From NCBI GenBank assembly GCA_020635905.1, contig JACJYV010000001.1, positions 992,001-1,056,000 on the forward strand: 64,000 nucleotides of DNA. The letters are read 5' to 3'. Origin of the DNA: Bacteroidia bacterium. Lineage in GTDB: Bacteria; Bacteroidota; Bacteroidia; J057; JADKCL01. Under the pieces are notes generated by a model, which was not told the DNA's origin, ran no database searches, and worked only from the letters and a program-made list of their open reading frames with translations. The position numbers and the translations under genes are program-made. The first letter of the stretch is position 1. Each line of letters starts with the position of its first letter. Shown here one piece after another: positions 58,679 to 64,000 of the stretch.

Positions 58679-59656
58679 ATGGGGGTTATCCGAAATTGCG
58701 AAACCGAAGAATTTGTGCTGCTGAACGTGCAGCACGAAGTGGGCCGCAATCTCTCGATTGTCAATACCTGCATCGCTGAAAATGACATCTCCAAGTCCCA
58801 CGCAACCCTGTTTTGGAAAAACGGGGGCTGGAATCTTCAGGACCACAGCCGCAACGGCACCCTGGTCAACCACAATTTCATTCACCACGCCACGATCGCC
58901 CTCAAAAAAGGGCAAATCATTCAGTTTGGGGCCTCTCCCGCTTCCAAATATCAGTTGGTGGATGAATCACCCCCAACCAGTTACCTCAAAGCCAGTTCGG
59001 GTAATAAAAAGGTCTGTGCCCTGGCCAGCCGCGAAGGCATCCCCTTTCCTGATCTGCCCGGCGTTTCCTTTTACTTCACCCCGGCCCATAGTTGGCGGGC
59101 TGAGGTGCAGGGCACCCCGGTCGATTTGCGACATGGCACCGCCCTGGAAACCACCAACGAACGCTGGATTTTTCATGAAAACAGTGTGCTGGACGAAACC
59201 GTGGACAATGGCGCCATGGTGGCCTCAGCCTGGTTCAGGTTCATGCTCAGTCCCGACGAGGAAAGGGTGATGGTGCAGATTGTGGGCAAGGGGCTGGAAT
59301 TGGATCTCGGGGAACGAAACCACCATTACCTGATGCTGGCCCTGGCCCGCCAGCGCCTCTGCGACCTCGATTCGGGCCTCACCAATGGCGACCTCGGCTG
59401 GATGGACATCAGCGATCTGGCCCACGATCTGAGCCGCGAATTTTTGCGTGACGTGGACGAGTACCAGATCAACCTGCAGATCCACCGCATCCGCAAACAA
59501 ATGATCGAACTGCAACCCTTTGGCTACCTGTTTTCCAATATCATCGAGCGCCGCAAAGGCGAACTCAGATTCAACCATAAATATTTTCAAATCGTGAAAG
59601 AGGAAGTTTCCCAGGGGGAATTTCTGCCAGGGACGTACAAAACCTCCTTTTACTGA
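58679..59656 (+). CDS. FHA-domain protein
   Basis: 326 residues. The N-terminal FHA domain (about 8-95) has the Gly-Arg-Asn pThr-binding loop, Ile-Ser-Lys-Ser-His-Ala-Thr-Leu, and Arg-Asn-Gly-Thr-Leu-Val-Asn, so key binding residues Arg, Ser, His and Asn are present. The rest (about 100-326) is not recognised; its C-terminal third may be a winged-helix domain (helices around Asp-Leu-Ala-His-Asp-Leu and Gln-Ile-His-Arg-Ile-Arg-Lys). ATG 58679 is preferred over the TTG two codons upstream. FHA domains read Thr phosphorylation, and a large Ser/Thr kinase gene begins 1.3 kb away on the same strand, making it a plausible partner (inference). Confidence 0.85.
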   Translation: MGVIRNCETEEFVLLNVQHEVGRNLSIVNTCIAENDISKSHATLFWKNGGWNLQDHSRNGTLVNHNFIHHATIALKKGQIIQFGASPASKYQLVDESPPTSYLKASSGNKKVCALASREGIPFPDLPGVSFYFTPAHSWRAEVQGTPVDLRHGTALETTNERWIFHENSVLDETVDNGAMVASAWFRFMLSPDEERVMVQIVGKGLELDLGERNHHYLMLALARQRLCDLDSGLTNGDLGWMDISDLAHDLSREFLRDVDEYQINLQIHRIRKQMIELQPFGYLFSNIIERRKGELRFNHKYFQIVKEEVSQGEFLPGTYKTSFY

Positions 59657-59707
59657 ACGCATTTACCCAAACCCACGTTTGTCATTGTTTTGCTTCTGAT
59701 CAAAATG

Positions 59708-59733
59708 GAAAAGCCCGGATACCCGGGCTTTTC
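59708..59733. terminator. Bidirectional terminator between convergent genes
   Basis: GAAAAGCCCGG-ATAC-CCGGGCTTTTC is an 11-bp perfect stem with A and T arms, placed between the ends of the FHA gene (plus) and the 312-aa gene (minus). Confidence 0.88.
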
Positions 59734-59758
59734 TCAATTTCACGGACGAAAGGCAATT

Positions 59759-60697
59759 TCAATTCCACGGTCCCGCAATAACCTTTTGAAGAAAGGGAAA
59801 CAAATGTCCTTGAGGCACGGCAGCAAAAGACATAATAATTGAATTACAGCCAGCAAACAGCCGGTTTTCATCAATGGTCCAATCTAGTTGTTTGGCATTA
59901 TGTACAGAAGGGGGGACAGTGGAAACCACCCCATTTACGGAAAAAGTAATCGTATTCCTTACTGCAACCTCAACAGTATCAACAAAAACAGCACTGAACG
60001 AGGTTTGAAGCGGGCGGTCGAGAAATAATCTAAATTGAATACACGCCGTTTCCAATTTTCTGACTGGCATCCAACCCAAATTTGCCTGGTTGAACTCCAT
60101 ATTCTGGAAAATATCAACGGTGAAATCAGGGAAAACGGGGTAATAGGGGTAAGTTGGAACAGGAGTTATGGTCTGTTTATCAAAGTGAATTTTCCGTGCA
60201 TGGTTCAGTTGGCCAAAAAATGCATCAAAATCCCTCACAGGAGGGTCAACCGCGGCCTGGTTTGGGCAATCATTATTATCAATCGTGACACTACGGATTG
60301 CCAGGGAAATGGGCATGTCCAGTTTTCCCGTCTTCACCGTTTGCATTTTAACTACAATCAGATGCCAGCCTATGGACATTTGCCGGGGTGTAACCAGCAC
60401 CCGACCATGGATCTTATGAATCTGCCCTCCCATGCTTTTGTAATGGAAAGTAATTGCAACCTGGTTCGAATTAGAACACATGTTGTACCAATTCCATGGG
60501 TTGGTACTGGCATTCAAAGCGGAGTTATTGTTTGGATCTGAAGTAAACGAAAATTTCTGCCAAATGGCTCCTGGAAAATCAGGGCTTTCCAGGGCAGCCG
60601 GACCAATCTGGGTAACTCCACCTAAAAATCCGGGGTCACCTTCGGTTTTGATTAACAGCGAATAGCTGCCAACCGGGTATGCACTCGTACTTATCAT
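59759..60697 (-). CDS. Hypothetical protein (312 aa)
   Basis: No signal peptide is predicted. The sequence is rich in Asn, Pro, Val and aromatic residues with repeated beta-strand patterns (Ile-Thr-Phe-Ser-Val-Asn-Gly-Val-Val), suggesting an all-beta soluble protein. It has four Cys and no known motif. The codon pattern is more AT-rich than in the FHA gene, so transfer is possible. It could be a secreted product of an unusual pathway or a contractile-injection or toxin-related component, but I have no evidence for either. Confidence 0.65.
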   Translation of the reverse strand: MISTSAYPVGSYSLLIKTEGDPGFLGGVTQIGPAALESPDFPGAIWQKFSFTSDPNNNSALNASTNPWNWYNMCSNSNQVAITFHYKSMGGQIHKIHGRVLVTPRQMSIGWHLIVVKMQTVKTGKLDMPISLAIRSVTIDNNDCPNQAAVDPPVRDFDAFFGQLNHARKIHFDKQTITPVPTYPYYPVFPDFTVDIFQNMEFNQANLGWMPVRKLETACIQFRLFLDRPLQTSFSAVFVDTVEVAVRNTITFSVNGVVSTVPPSVHNAKQLDWTIDENRLFAGCNSIIMSFAAVPQGHLFPFLQKVIAGPWN

Positions 60698-60953
60698 AGC
60701 TAAAAAATTTTGACATTTTGCCTACTCTGGAAGCGGATTTTCAGCATCCTCCGTTGATTCAGGTTAAAGAAATGGGTCGATAGGAGAACTGTTGTTTAGA
60801 TAGCCAATTCCCCACTTCAAAATTGCCCCCTTCACAAATATACTCCCCTGGTTGGAACTAATCTTAAATCAGGGACAACCCCAGAATTTTGTACATGAAA
60901 TCAGGTCGAAACCTACCTAAATTTCAATTTCTGAAAATACCACTCCTTCCAGG
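60698..60953. other. Divergent intergenic region (256 bp)
   Basis: Upstream of both the minus-strand 312-aa gene and the plus-strand kinase gene, so it should hold two promoters. TAAATTTC at about 60917 resembles a -7 element for the kinase gene, but a TTTG lies 28 bp upstream, too far for the usual spacing. No other structure was seen. Confidence 0.45.

Positions 60954-64000
<3,047 letters not shown>

Overview
The window looks like chromosomal DNA of a gliding or surface-living Bacteroidota, probably close to Saprospiria (the rank is an inference). Three proteins carry C-terminal Por/type IX secretion (T9SS) sorting domains, HYR, SprB-like, PKD and FG-GAP modules are abundant, several genes have a TAnnTTTG-type -7 motif upstream, and few have a clear Shine-Dalgarno sequence. 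No rRNA, tRNA or CRISPR array was seen.

Layout. 1-3.6 kb: the 3' end of a penicillin-acylase-family gene overlapping a small membrane protein, then a class A penicillin-binding protein (PBP1A) whose stop codon directly precedes a 32-unit CCCRAA hexamer array. 3.9-5.0 kb: an intact IS982-family insertion sequence with 18-bp terminal inverted repeats and a 5-bp target duplication. 5.3-34.5 kb (minus strand): one uninterrupted 9,730-codon gene for a secreted giant made of two beta-helix regions, FG-GAP repeats, a possible CBM9-like domain, about 79 HYR-type units (four with other domains nested inside them), SprB/PKD-like modules and a T9SS sorting domain. 35.0-38.5 kb: two tandem Gly/Ser-rich lipoprotein paralogues separated by a 44-unit AACCGYA heptamer array. 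38.5-40.0 kb: more heptamer arrays and an outer-membrane beta-barrel gene.

40.2-42.8 kb: a tightly coupled operon of a YpsA/SLOG protein, TrmH and an RsmF-like rRNA methyltransferase. 42.9-45.5 kb: an unknown gene, then an AT-rich two-gene module of an OLD/AAA_15-like ATPase and a small TOPRIM-like protein, the best candidate here for an uncharacterised defence system. 45.8-54.4 kb: a CAP-domain protein, ClpP flanked by copies of a palindromic dispersed repeat, secreted hypotheticals, an AlbA_2/Schlafen-type regulator and TruA. 54.6-58.5 kb: an M43-type metalloprotease and a beta-propeller/PKD protein, both T9SS cargo, then a DoxX-like protein. 58.7-64.0 kb: an FHA-domain protein, an unknown gene, and the start of a large protein kinase / degenerate cyclase / STAND-ATPase fusion that runs off the window.

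Two themes stand out. One is repeat-driven protein and intergenic evolution: 7-bp tandem repeats of three unrelated sequences, a hexamer array, and the HYR giant. The other is cell-surface biology: T9SS cargo, surface lipoproteins, a beta-barrel and peptidoglycan synthesis. All functional statements rest on motif reading by eye; no database search was run.
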